DNA of 5,412 bases. Origin: an uncultured Clostridia bacterium (GTDB lineage Bacteria; Bacillota; Clostridia; Oscillospirales; Ruminococcaceae). The notes below the pieces were generated by a model. The model was not told the DNA's origin, did no database searches, and saw only the letters and a list, made by a program, of their open reading frames with translations. Both the position numbers and the translations under genes were made by a program. The DNA is taken from contig CAMNBY010000159.1 in assembly GCA_946533615.1 (NCBI GenBank), forward strand, positions 1 to 5,412, read 5' to 3'. Shown piece after piece: positions 1-5,130 of this stretch. Every line of letters starts with the position of its first letter. Within the stretch, counting starts at the first letter, position 1.

Positions 1-215
1 GGTTCTTCGGGCTGTTCCTGTTGCTCCTGCTGCTCATGATCGGGTGTGTAGATAACGTCGGTAATATCGTAGGAGTTCTCGTCCTCGCTGACTTCGGGGC
101 TCTCGAGTTCTGTATCCCCGGACAGCTCGTTTTCCTCGGCGAAGCTATAGGACACGCCGCCGAGACACATAAGCGCAGCGGCAGCAAGGGCGGCTGCCCG
201 TTTAACCTTTCTCAT
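1..215 (-). CDS. Secreted protein of unknown function, N-terminal fragment cut by the window edge
   Basis: The reading frame opens with ATG at 215 and stays open to the window edge, giving 71 complete codons; the C-terminal part lies outside. The start is supported by AAAGGGG at 224-230, eight bases upstream. The N-terminus is a clear Sec signal peptide: a basic start (MRKVKR), an Ala/Leu-rich core and a likely signal peptidase I site after Ser-Phe-Ala at residues 24-26. A Cys at residue 17 does not sit in a proper lipobox, so a lipoprotein is unlikely. The mature part seen so far is strongly acidic and rich in Glu, Asp and Gln, without a recognisable domain, and looks like a disordered linker. 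The gene follows the M23 hydrolase in the same direction but beyond a terminator, so it probably has its own promoter or depends on read-through. A wall-associated enzyme would fit the context, but nothing visible proves it. Confidence 0.8.
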   Translation of the reverse strand, partial: MRKVKRAAALAAAALMCLGGVSYSFAEENELSGDTELESPEVSEDENSYDITDVIYTPDHEQQEQQEQPEE

Positions 216-246
216 TCTTCACACCCCTTTTAAGTCGTGCGGAACG

Positions 247-259
247 GCGGCACGGCCGC
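247..259 (-). other. GC-rich hairpin in the leader of the left-edge secreted gene
   Basis: GCGGC at 247-251 pairs with GCCGC at 255-259 around a three-base loop, about 17 bases upstream of the Shine-Dalgarno sequence of the gene starting at 215. No T-tract follows, so it is not a terminator. It could protect the 5' end or affect translation, but this is only a structural observation. I see no good promoter in the rest of 216-282. Confidence 0.35.
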
Positions 260-282
260 ACCGCTCCTTCTCCATTGAGAGG

Positions 283-318
283 AAAAAGCCCCGTGTACTG
301 TTTTGCGATACACAGGGC
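283..318 (-). terminator. Intrinsic terminator after the M23 hydrolase gene
   Basis: On the minus strand GCCCTGTGTA (318 to 309) pairs with TACACGGGGC (297 to 288), a 10-bp stem with one G-T wobble and an 11-base loop, followed directly by five T residues (287 to 283). It begins 15 bases after the stop codon of the M23 gene. This is the classic layout of a Rho-independent terminator and marks the likely end of the ftsE-ftsX-hydrolase transcript. Confidence 0.9.
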
Positions 319-333
319 CTTAGATCATCAATA

Positions 334-1914
334 TTAAACGTAATTCTGCGGATTCTGAGCCACGCCGTTGATCCTGACCTCGAAGTGGAGGTGAGGACCT
401 GTAGAATGGCCTGTAGAGCCAACGGTGCCAAGAACATCGCCCTGCTTGACCTGCTGTCCCACAGTTACCGTGATGCCCTCGGAGTGGCCGTAGAGCGTCC
501 AGTATCCGCCGCCGTGGTCGATTATGCAGTAGTTGCCGTAACCGCCGCCGCAGCCGCAGCTCCAGGTCTTGCCGTAGTCATGAGGACAGCCGTTGACAAC
601 TCTGATGACAGTGCCGTCGGCAGCTGCGCAGATATTTGCGCCTCTGATATTTGGAGAGTAGATGTCGATGCCCTGGTGATACGAGCCCCATCTCCAGCCA
701 ACGCCGTAGCTGATGTGATAGAAGCCCGGGCAGGGCCATGTAAACTTGGACTTATCGGTATAGCCGTAATCGGAATTATCCGTTGAGGTGTCCTTGGGCG
801 TGCTGTTCGAGGATCCCGAGCTGCCCGAGCCCGAATTTGACGAGCCCGAATTGCCTGTCGAGGGCGTTGTGGGAGGAGTTACCTGCTGCTGCTTCTGCTG
901 CTCTCTGAGCAGAGCTGCCTGACGCTCGGCCTCTTCCTTCTTCTTGCGCTCTTCCTCTTCCTTGCGCTTTCTTTCCTCTTCCTCTTTGCGCTTGCGCTCT
1001 TCCTCTTCCTTGCGCTTACGCTCGGCCTCCTGAGCCTCCTTGATCTCCTCCTGCTCCTCAAAGAGCTTCTGGAGGTCTTCCTCGAAGGCTTCCTGCTCGG
1101 CCTGGCGCTGCTCCTGAGCGGCGATAAAGGCTTCCTTATCAGCCTCGAGCTGGTTTATCATAGCCTGGCTCTTGGAGTAGAGCTTATCCAGCTTGTCGCG
1201 CTGAGCCTCGTGCTTGTTCTGCTGCTCGAGCAGGTCGGCCTTGTTGGCCTCAAGCTCTTCCTTCTCAGCCTGCAAAGCGGCCTCGTCGGCCTCGAGCTGG
1301 TCCTTTTTCTTGACAAGGTCGTCGATCATCTCGTTGTCGTGGTCGGCGACTCTCTGCACGAGCTCGAGCTTCATCAGCATATCATAGAAGTCCGTTGCGC
1401 CGACAAGAATGTCGGAATAGGACTCGTTTCCTGCTATGTACATTGCCCTGATGCGCTGCTTGAACTCGCTGATGCCCTCGTTGATCTCGGTCTTCTTGAC
1501 CTCGATCGCGGCTTCCTTGTCAGCTATGTTCTGTTCAAGCTCGTCTATCTGGTTCGTGAGCGCAACGATCGACTCCTCGAGAGTTGCAAGCGTGGTCTCG
1601 ACGGTCTCGATCTGCTCGGTGATGGCGGCCTGATTTTCTTCTTCTGCTGTCAGGTCGCCCTCGGTGCTTTCGATCTGCTCGTCGAGCTCGGCCTGTTTTT
1701 GCTCAAGCTCCTCGAGCTCGGCTTTTTTCTCGTCTATGGCAGAGGCATTTTCCTCGGCCTGATCGTTGAGTTCTTTTTCCTTTTCGGTGAGTCCCGTTGC
1801 GGCAGCCTTGTCAGTCGGGACGAACGCATTATTGGCTCCCGAAAGGATGGTGAATGCTGCGAGAACTGCCGTAGCTGCGGCCATTCCTCGCTTTAACAAA
1901 CCCTTAGTGTTCAT
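334..1914 (-). CDS. Secreted coiled-coil M23 (LytM-type) peptidoglycan hydrolase, probable FtsEX partner
   Basis: This 526-residue exported protein probably cuts peptidoglycan cross-links or bridges at the division site under FtsEX control. Residues 1 to about 38 form a signal peptide with an Ala-rich core. Residues 42-290 are a long coiled coil that includes the PcsB/CwlO-type conserved stretch around 152-195 (RIRAMY, then SYSDILVGATDF). Residues 299-330 are four copies of an RKRKEEEE-like octapeptide, followed by a Gln-rich and then a Ser/Gly/Thr linker to about 385. Residues 391-526 are an M23 metallopeptidase domain with the expected zinc ligands: H413 and D417 in HQGID, and H510 in PHLHF, with H477 and H508 as catalytic histidines. 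The domain is therefore probably active, unlike E. coli EnvC. It holds six Cys residues, four in an insert at 443-463. ATG 1914 was chosen because GGAGG lies eight bases upstream; an in-frame TTG at 1929 lies upstream of that site. Substrate specificity cannot be read from the sequence. Confidence 0.92.
   Translation of the reverse strand: MNTKGLLKRGMAAATAVLAAFTILSGANNAFVPTDKAAATGLTEKEKELNDQAEENASAIDEKKAELEELEQKQAELDEQIESTEGDLTAEEENQAAITEQIETVETTLATLEESIVALTNQIDELEQNIADKEAAIEVKKTEINEGISEFKQRIRAMYIAGNESYSDILVGATDFYDMLMKLELVQRVADHDNEMIDDLVKKKDQLEADEAALQAEKEELEANKADLLEQQNKHEAQRDKLDKLYSKSQAMINQLEADKEAFIAAQEQRQAEQEAFEEDLQKLFEEQEEIKEAQEAERKRKEEEERKRKEEEERKRKEEEERKKKEEAERQAALLREQQKQQQVTPPTTPSTGNSGSSNSGSGSSGSSNSTPKDTSTDNSDYGYTDKSKFTWPCPGFYHISYGVGWRWGSYHQGIDIYSPNIRGANICAAADGTVIRVVNGCPHDYGKTWSCGCGGGYGNYCIIDHGGGYWTLYGHSEGITVTVGQQVKQGDVLGTVGSTGHSTGPHLHFEVRINGVAQNPQNYV
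925..1020 (-). repeat. Four tandem 24-bp units encoding RKRKEEEE octapeptides
   Basis: Copies run 1020-997, 996-973, 972-949 and 948-925 and encode RKRKEEEE three times and RKKKEEAE once (residues 299-330 of the M23 protein). The DNA copies differ at synonymous positions: Arg is read from CGT, CGC and AGA, and Lys from AAG and AAA. The repeat is therefore better kept at protein level than at DNA level, so it is not a fresh slippage product. The opposite charges spaced about four residues apart fit a stable single alpha helix. Confidence 0.85.
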
Positions 1915-1953
1915 GCTGTGATCCTCCAAACAGGTGGTGCGGCGCTGCTCTTA

Positions 1954-1981
1954 TTTATATCTCTGCGGCTGCCGCGGTGAA
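1954..1981 (-). promoter_or_regulatory. Possible internal promoter before the M23 hydrolase gene
   Basis: On the minus strand TTCACC (1981 to 1976) is followed after 16 bases by TATAAA (1959 to 1954), about 40 bases upstream of the ATG at 1914. The -35 matches consensus at four of six positions and the -10 at five of six. The spacer contains GCGGCTGCCGC (1965-1975), an odd palindrome that could be an operator. It would allow the hydrolase to be made independently of ftsEX, but the match is modest. Confidence 0.35.
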
Positions 1982-2000
1982 TTTTTACACATATTACGAT

Positions 2001-2012
2001 GCCCCGTGGGGC
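2001..2012 (-). other. Short perfect GC hairpin between ftsX and the M23 gene
   Basis: GCCCCGTGGGGC is self-complementary except for its two central bases and begins 13 bases after the ftsX stop codon. No T-tract follows, so it is probably not a strong terminator. An RNA processing or 3'-end-protecting hairpin that sets the ratio of ftsEX to hydrolase message is plausible but unproven. Confidence 0.45.
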
Positions 2013-2025
2013 TTACTGATACAGA

Positions 2026-2931
2026 TCAGACCTTCAGATGCTTTCCGGTGCTGAAGGAAGTACCTACCGCGCCGATAAGAGCGCCTGTTGCCACATAGGA
2101 GATAGCCACCTTTGTGAACAGGTCCTTGAAGGGATAAAGGTTGCTTACGCCAAGCACGGTCCAGAGGGTGAAGTCATCGTTGAAGATATTATACACGCCC
2201 TCGTAAGCGAACTTGGTGAGAAGCAGAGCGCCGCCTGCTGCAAGGATACCGACGATCATGCCTTCGATGAAGAAAGGTATCCTGATGAAGCTGTTCTTGG
2301 CGCCGACATATTTCATTATATTTATCTCTTTGCGTCTTGTGAAAACGCTGGCTCTTGTGGTGTTCGAGATTATTATCAGGCACACGATGATGAGCGCGAT
2401 GACGATAGCTCCCGAGAGTATTACCAGCAGCCTTCTGAGGCTGACAAGAACATCCGTGAGCTTTGTGGGGCTCTTGGTGGACTCGACGTTCTCGAAGGTT
2501 TCGATAAGCGTGGTGGTCTCGTTCATGTCCTGAATGTTGATGACCGTGATCTTGAAGGTATCGGGCAGGGGGTTATCGTCCGCATAACGGAAGAGATCCT
2601 GCTGCTGCTTGGACATATTCTTGACCATATTCTCCCATGCTTTTTCCTTTGAGTAGAACTCGACGGTATGCACGTTGTTTATTGACTTGATCTGTTTTTC
2701 AAGCTCGTCGCGCTCGGCCTCTGACAATCCGTCCTTGATCTGCACCACGGCCTCGCTCTTGTCCTCGATGCCGCTGATAATGCGGTTAAGGTTTATTGCC
2801 ATTAGCACGCTCATTCCGACCATCAGCAGCGAAACGAGCATTATGCAGAACGAAGCGAAGGACATCATCCTGTTTTTCCAGATACCCTTAAAGCCCTGAT
2901 GAATAAGGTATCTTGCACTACTGATCTTCAT
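2026..2931 (-). CDS. ftsX: FtsX, membrane subunit of the FtsEX division complex
   Basis: FtsX is the permease-like partner of the ATPase FtsE. It does not move a known substrate; it transmits the ATPase cycle across the membrane to a peptidoglycan hydrolase. The 301-residue length is normal. The layout fits the family: a cytoplasmic N-terminus, TM1 at about 24-46, a large outer loop at about 50-160, TM2 at about 168-190, TM3 at about 220-240 and TM4 at about 272-293. The outer loop carries the family motif NPLPDTFKI (residues 120-128). The conserved cytoplasmic stretch RRKEINIMKYVGA (199-211) follows TM2. The ATG at 2931 has AGGAGG five bases upstream and lies 14 bases inside the end of ftsE, which implies translational coupling. 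The coiled-coil M23 protein encoded next is the natural candidate for the partner that binds the outer loop. Confidence 0.96.
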   Translation of the reverse strand: MKISSARYLIHQGFKGIWKNRMMSFASFCIMLVSLLMVGMSVLMAINLNRIISGIEDKSEAVVQIKDGLSEAERDELEKQIKSINNVHTVEFYSKEKAWENMVKNMSKQQQDLFRYADDNPLPDTFKITVINIQDMNETTTLIETFENVESTKSPTKLTDVLVSLRRLLVILSGAIVIALIIVCLIIISNTTRASVFTRRKEINIMKYVGAKNSFIRIPFFIEGMIVGILAAGGALLLTKFAYEGVYNIFNDDFTLWTVLGVSNLYPFKDLFTKVAISYVATGALIGAVGTSFSTGKHLKV

Positions 2932-3604
2932 TTGTGCCTCCTACAACTTCATCAAAGGCGATATTACCGCTGTTGATATTTATTATTCTTCCGCCGAAAT
3001 AGCGGACAAGCTCATGCTCGTGTGTTACCATCAGGATAGTGGTGCCGCACTCGTTTATGCCCTTGAGCAGACCCACGATCTCGTAGGAGAGGGCGGGGTC
3101 GATATTACCCGTAGGCTCGTCCGCGATGATGAGCTGGGGGTCATTGACAAGCGCTCTGGCAAGGGCAACTCTCTGCTGCTCACCGCCCGAGAGCTCGTTC
3201 GGATAGCTTTTGGCTTTTTTCGAGAGTCCCACAAGGTTGATAACGTAGGGCACTCTGCTGCGGATATACTTTGCGGGAGCGTCAATAACTCTTAAAACGA
3301 AGGCGACGTTCTCGTAAACGGTCATTGTCGGGATAAGTCTGAAGTCCTGGAAGACGACTCCGATGGTCCTGCGGAGGGCAGGGACCTTGCGGCGCTTGAG
3401 CTTTCTCAGGTTGAAGCCGTTGACCGTTACCTCGCCCGAGGTGGCGTCGATCTCCTTGAGGATAAGCTTGATAAGTGTTGATTTACCTGCGCCCGAGGGG
3501 CCTACAACGAACGCGAAGTCGCCGTCATTGATCTTCAGGTTGACTCTGTTCAGCGCGTCCACTCCGCTGGAGTAGGTGACTGAAACATCCTTGAATTCTA
3601 CCAA
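2918..3604 (-). CDS. ftsE: FtsE, ATPase subunit of the FtsEX division complex
   Basis: FtsE is the cytoplasmic ABC-type ATPase that pairs with FtsX to control septal wall hydrolysis. With the TTG start at 3604 the protein has 228 residues, the usual family length. All nucleotide-binding motifs are intact: Walker A GPSGAGKST (35-43), Q-loop Gln 86, signature LSGGEQQR (138-145), Walker B LIIADEPT (158-165, with D162 and E163) and H-loop His 195. The TTG was chosen because AAGGA lies ten bases upstream and the protein then starts LVEFKDVSVTY, like other FtsE proteins. A longer frame opening at 3667 would add 21 residues unlike the family and would start inside the region next to the terminator. 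ftsE ends 14 bases inside ftsX. A strong terminator separates it from the regulator gene upstream, so it should have its own promoter in 3605-3668; I see no convincing -35/-10 pair there. Confidence 0.95.
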   Translation of the reverse strand: MVEFKDVSVTYSSGVDALNRVNLKINDGDFAFVVGPSGAGKSTLIKLILKEIDATSGEVTVNGFNLRKLKRRKVPALRRTIGVVFQDFRLIPTMTVYENVAFVLRVIDAPAKYIRSRVPYVINLVGLSKKAKSYPNELSGGEQQRVALARALVNDPQLIIADEPTGNIDPALSYEIVGLLKGINECGTTILMVTHEHELVRYFGGRIININSGNIAFDEVVGGTNEDQ

Positions 3605-3640
3605 GAAAAACACATCCTTAGAATAATAAAAACGAAAATG

Positions 3641-3652
3641 GTAAACGTTTAC
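3641..3652. promoter_or_regulatory. Perfect 12-bp palindrome upstream of ftsE, possible operator
   Basis: GTAAACGTTTAC is fully self-complementary with a central CG. It lies 36 bases upstream of the ftsE start codon in the short gap between the terminator and ftsE. A third CGTAAA half-site in direct orientation on the minus strand sits next to it (about 3654-3659). The form, an even dyad with a central CG, is that of LacI/GalR-family and CcpA-like operators; this is by resemblance only. No LacI-type gene is present in the window. Confidence 0.45.
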
Positions 3653-3665
3653 GCCTTTACGGCGC

Positions 3666-3706
3666 AAAAAAATGCGGGTCGGGCGTTGTACCCGACCGCT
3701 TTTTTT
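3666..3706. terminator. Strong intrinsic terminator, usable on both strands, after the PucR-type gene
   Basis: GCGGGTCGGG (3674-3683) pairs with CCCGACCGC (3691-3699) around a seven-base loop, with one bulged base. On the plus strand T7 follows at 3700-3706. On the minus strand a T7 (3672 to 3666) follows one base after the stem. It begins about 20 bases after the stop codon of the regulator gene on the minus strand, so its main job is probably to end that transcript before ftsE; it could also stop plus-strand transcription. Confidence 0.9.
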
Positions 3707-3725
3707 GTCCGACTGTATCTCGCCG

Positions 3726-4811
3726 TCAGAATTTAACAGGGTTTGCAGTCAGATATTTCTTGACCATCAGGGCGATCTTGAAGATGATCGCATGGTCGAA
3801 CTCTCTCAGGTCGAGTCCCGTAAGCTTTTTGATCTTTTCAAGTCTGTACACGAGCGTGTTTCTGTGGACGAAAAGCTTTCTCGAGGTCTCGGAAACATTC
3901 AGGTTGTTCTCGAAGAACTTCTGGATAGTGAAGAGCGTTTCGTGGTCGAGGGACTCGATGGAGCCCTTCTTGAAAACTTCCTTCAGGAATGTCTCGCAGA
4001 GCGTTGTGGGAAGGTGATATATAAGTCTTGCTATGCCCAGGTTGTCGTAGGAGCAGATGACCTTATCGGTATCGAACACCTTGCCGACCTCGAGGGCGAT
4101 CTGCGCTTCCTTAAAGGAACGCGCCAGGTCTCTCACGCCTTCTACCACGGTACCGATGCCGACATTAACTCTGGTATAGAACTCGCCGCTGAGCGTATCG
4201 GAGACCGATCTTGCCAGCTTCTCGAGATCCTTGGGGTCGATGCCGGGGGAGACCTCTTTGATAAGGACTATATCAGTCTCGGTGATGTTGAAGACAAAGT
4301 CCTTGTTCTTGTCGGGGAAAAGGTTCTGGATAACATCAAAGGCCGAAACGTCGTTAGAGGCGATGATCCTGATGAGGAGAGCCACGCGCGAGGTATCGCT
4401 GCTGAAGTGCAGCTCTCTTGCCTTGACGTGGATATCACCGGGCAGCACGTTATCCAGCACAACGTTCTTGATGAAGTTGTTGCGGTCGTACTTCTCGTCA
4501 TAATACTGCTTGATGCTCGAGAGCGTGATGGCAAGGATGCTCGCGTACTTTGCAGCGACCTCGTCGGTGCCCTCGACGAACACCGCATAGTCGGGCTTCA
4601 TGTGAGCGCCGAAGGGCTTGTAGGTATAGCCGTCTCTTACAAATATGTCATGAGAATCGCTTAAATCGAACGAAACGAACTCATTGGTCGTGCCGACCTG
4701 AGCGAGCTCCGAGCAGGCTATAATTGTAGCGGCCTCGTCGATGACGCCTATCGTGCAGTCGATAGTGTCCCGCATCTGATGAACAACGCTTTGGAATAAT
4801 CTGTTTGACAT
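3726..4811 (-). CDS. CdaR/PucR-family transcriptional regulator
   Basis: This 361-residue protein has the layout of the CdaR (sugar diacid regulator) branch of the PucR family. Residues 1 to about 125 resemble the N-terminal diacid-recognition/PAS-like sensor (for example CTIGVIDEAATIIACSE at 19-35). Residues about 131-255 form the degenerate GGDEF-like middle domain without a GGDEF motif. Residues about 290-350 form the C-terminal helix-turn-helix, with NVSETSRKLFVHRNTLVYRL at 305-324. It should bind DNA in response to a small molecule, but the ligand and targets cannot be read here, and no sugar-diacid genes are in view. The ATG at 4811 was chosen because GAGAGGG lies about nine bases upstream, CdaR relatives start in this way, and a promoter at 4890-4918 rules out starts upstream of it. 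An in-frame ATG at 4868 lacks a ribosome binding site. The gene is monocistronic, bounded by that promoter and a strong terminator. Confidence 0.88.
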   Translation of the reverse strand: MSNRLFQSVVHQMRDTIDCTIGVIDEAATIIACSELAQVGTTNEFVSFDLSDSHDIFVRDGYTYKPFGAHMKPDYAVFVEGTDEVAAKYASILAITLSSIKQYYDEKYDRNNFIKNVVLDNVLPGDIHVKARELHFSSDTSRVALLIRIIASNDVSAFDVIQNLFPDKNKDFVFNITETDIVLIKEVSPGIDPKDLEKLARSVSDTLSGEFYTRVNVGIGTVVEGVRDLARSFKEAQIALEVGKVFDTDKVICSYDNLGIARLIYHLPTTLCETFLKEVFKKGSIESLDHETLFTIQKFFENNLNVSETSRKLFVHRNTLVYRLEKIKKLTGLDLREFDHAIIFKIALMVKKYLTANPVKF

Positions 4812-4847
4812 AAGTTTTTCCCTCTCATCTTGCAAAATATTCAGACT

Positions 4848-4862
4848 GATCGCAGAGCGATC
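4848..4862 (-). other. Perfect hairpin in the leader of the PucR-type gene
   Basis: GATCGC (4848-4853) and GCGATC (4857-4862) form a perfect 6-bp stem with a three-base loop, about 36 bases upstream of the start codon and some 20 bases after the predicted transcription start. No T-tract follows. It may stabilise the leader, or it may be a DNA dyad for autoregulation. Confidence 0.5.
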
Positions 4863-4889
4863 CTTCATAAAAAAGTCTTTACACAAATT

Positions 4890-4918
4890 ATTATAACAAA
4901 AAACGATTGAATTTGCAA
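4890..4918 (-). promoter_or_regulatory. Sigma-A-type promoter of the PucR-type gene (proximal)
   Basis: On the minus strand TTGCAA (4918 to 4913) is followed after exactly 17 bases by a perfect TATAAT (4895 to 4890), preceded by TG one base upstream, making an extended -10. Transcription should start near 4883, giving a leader of about 72 bases before the ATG at 4811. This is the best promoter in the window. Confidence 0.85.
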
Positions 4919-5004
4919 GAGGTTTATAGTAAAATTGTTCAAAAACTTTTTTTAGCATCAAAAAAGGGTAAAACTCGCTCGTAACTTATTACAAATTGTA
5001 ACAT

Positions 5005-5019
5005 ATTTTGCGGCAAAAT
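5005..5019. promoter_or_regulatory. 15-bp dyad, possible operator
   Basis: ATTTTGC (5005-5011) and GCAAAAT (5013-5019) are perfect inverted repeats around a single G. The site lies between the two candidate promoters of the PucR-type gene, where a dimeric repressor or activator could act. Autoregulation by the PucR-type protein is one possibility; the sequence matches no operator I can name. Confidence 0.4.
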
Positions 5020-5032
5020 GTGTGAACAGAGT

Positions 5033-5061
5033 ATTAAAACAGGGGGCAAATCCAGTGTTAA
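5033..5061 (-). promoter_or_regulatory. Candidate distal promoter for the PucR-type gene
   Basis: On the minus strand TTAACA (5061 to 5056) is followed after 17 bases by TTTAAT (5038 to 5033). Each hexamer differs from consensus at one position, and a TG lies one base before the -10. It points toward the PucR-type gene and would add about 140 bases of leader. AT-rich DNA makes chance matches likely, so support is moderate. Confidence 0.5.
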
Positions 5062-5093
5062 CGATTAAAAAATGTTACCCAAGGGGCGCAGAA

Positions 5094-5110
5094 TGTTACT
5101 TATTTGTAAT
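5094..5110 (+). promoter_or_regulatory. WalR-like direct-repeat box TGTTAC-N5-TGTAAT
   Basis: TGTTAC (5094-5099) and TGTAAT (5105-5110) are separated by five bases. This agrees with the known consensus of WalR/YycF, the response regulator of wall metabolism in low-GC Gram-positives (TGTWAH-N5-TGTWAH). Further TGTTAM hexamers occur at 5056 and 5073 on this strand, and a similar pair with a 4-base spacer lies on the minus strand at 5003-4988. No plus-strand gene is seen downstream inside the window, so the target is unknown. Confidence 0.35.
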
Positions 5111-5130
5111 TATTAAATTTTTTGTGAACA

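Noticed and set aside
925..1020. CRISPR-like or microsatellite array
   Set aside because: The repeats are contiguous without spacers, in frame, and encode a regular charged helix inside a secreted protein.
1210..1896. Long plus-strand frame opposite the hydrolase coiled coil
   Set aside because: It is the antisense shadow of a Glu/Leu/Lys-rich coiled coil, giving Leu/Val-rich translation; it lacks a ribosome binding site.
1915..1929. In-frame TTG at 1929 as start of the M23 protein
   Set aside because: The GGAGG site lies between 1929 and 1914 and serves the ATG at 1914, which also gives a cleaner signal peptide.
2038..2652. Plus-strand frame of 204 codons opposite ftsX
   Set aside because: Antisense shadow of ftsX; no ribosome binding site or domain.
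3605..3668. ftsE promoter, for example TTTACC with TATTAT or TATTCT
   Set aside because: Spacers of 11 or 14 bases do not fit sigma-A, and the TATTCT option would place the transcription start on the ribosome binding site.
3672..4664. Plus-strand frame of 330 codons opposite the PucR-type gene
   Set aside because: It begins inside the terminator hairpin, has no ribosome binding site, and is antisense to a gene with clear family motifs.
4812..4961. N-terminal extension of the PucR-type protein to 4961
   Set aside because: It would start upstream of the strong promoter at 4890-4918 and would translate the promoter itself; the added residues have no family resemblance.
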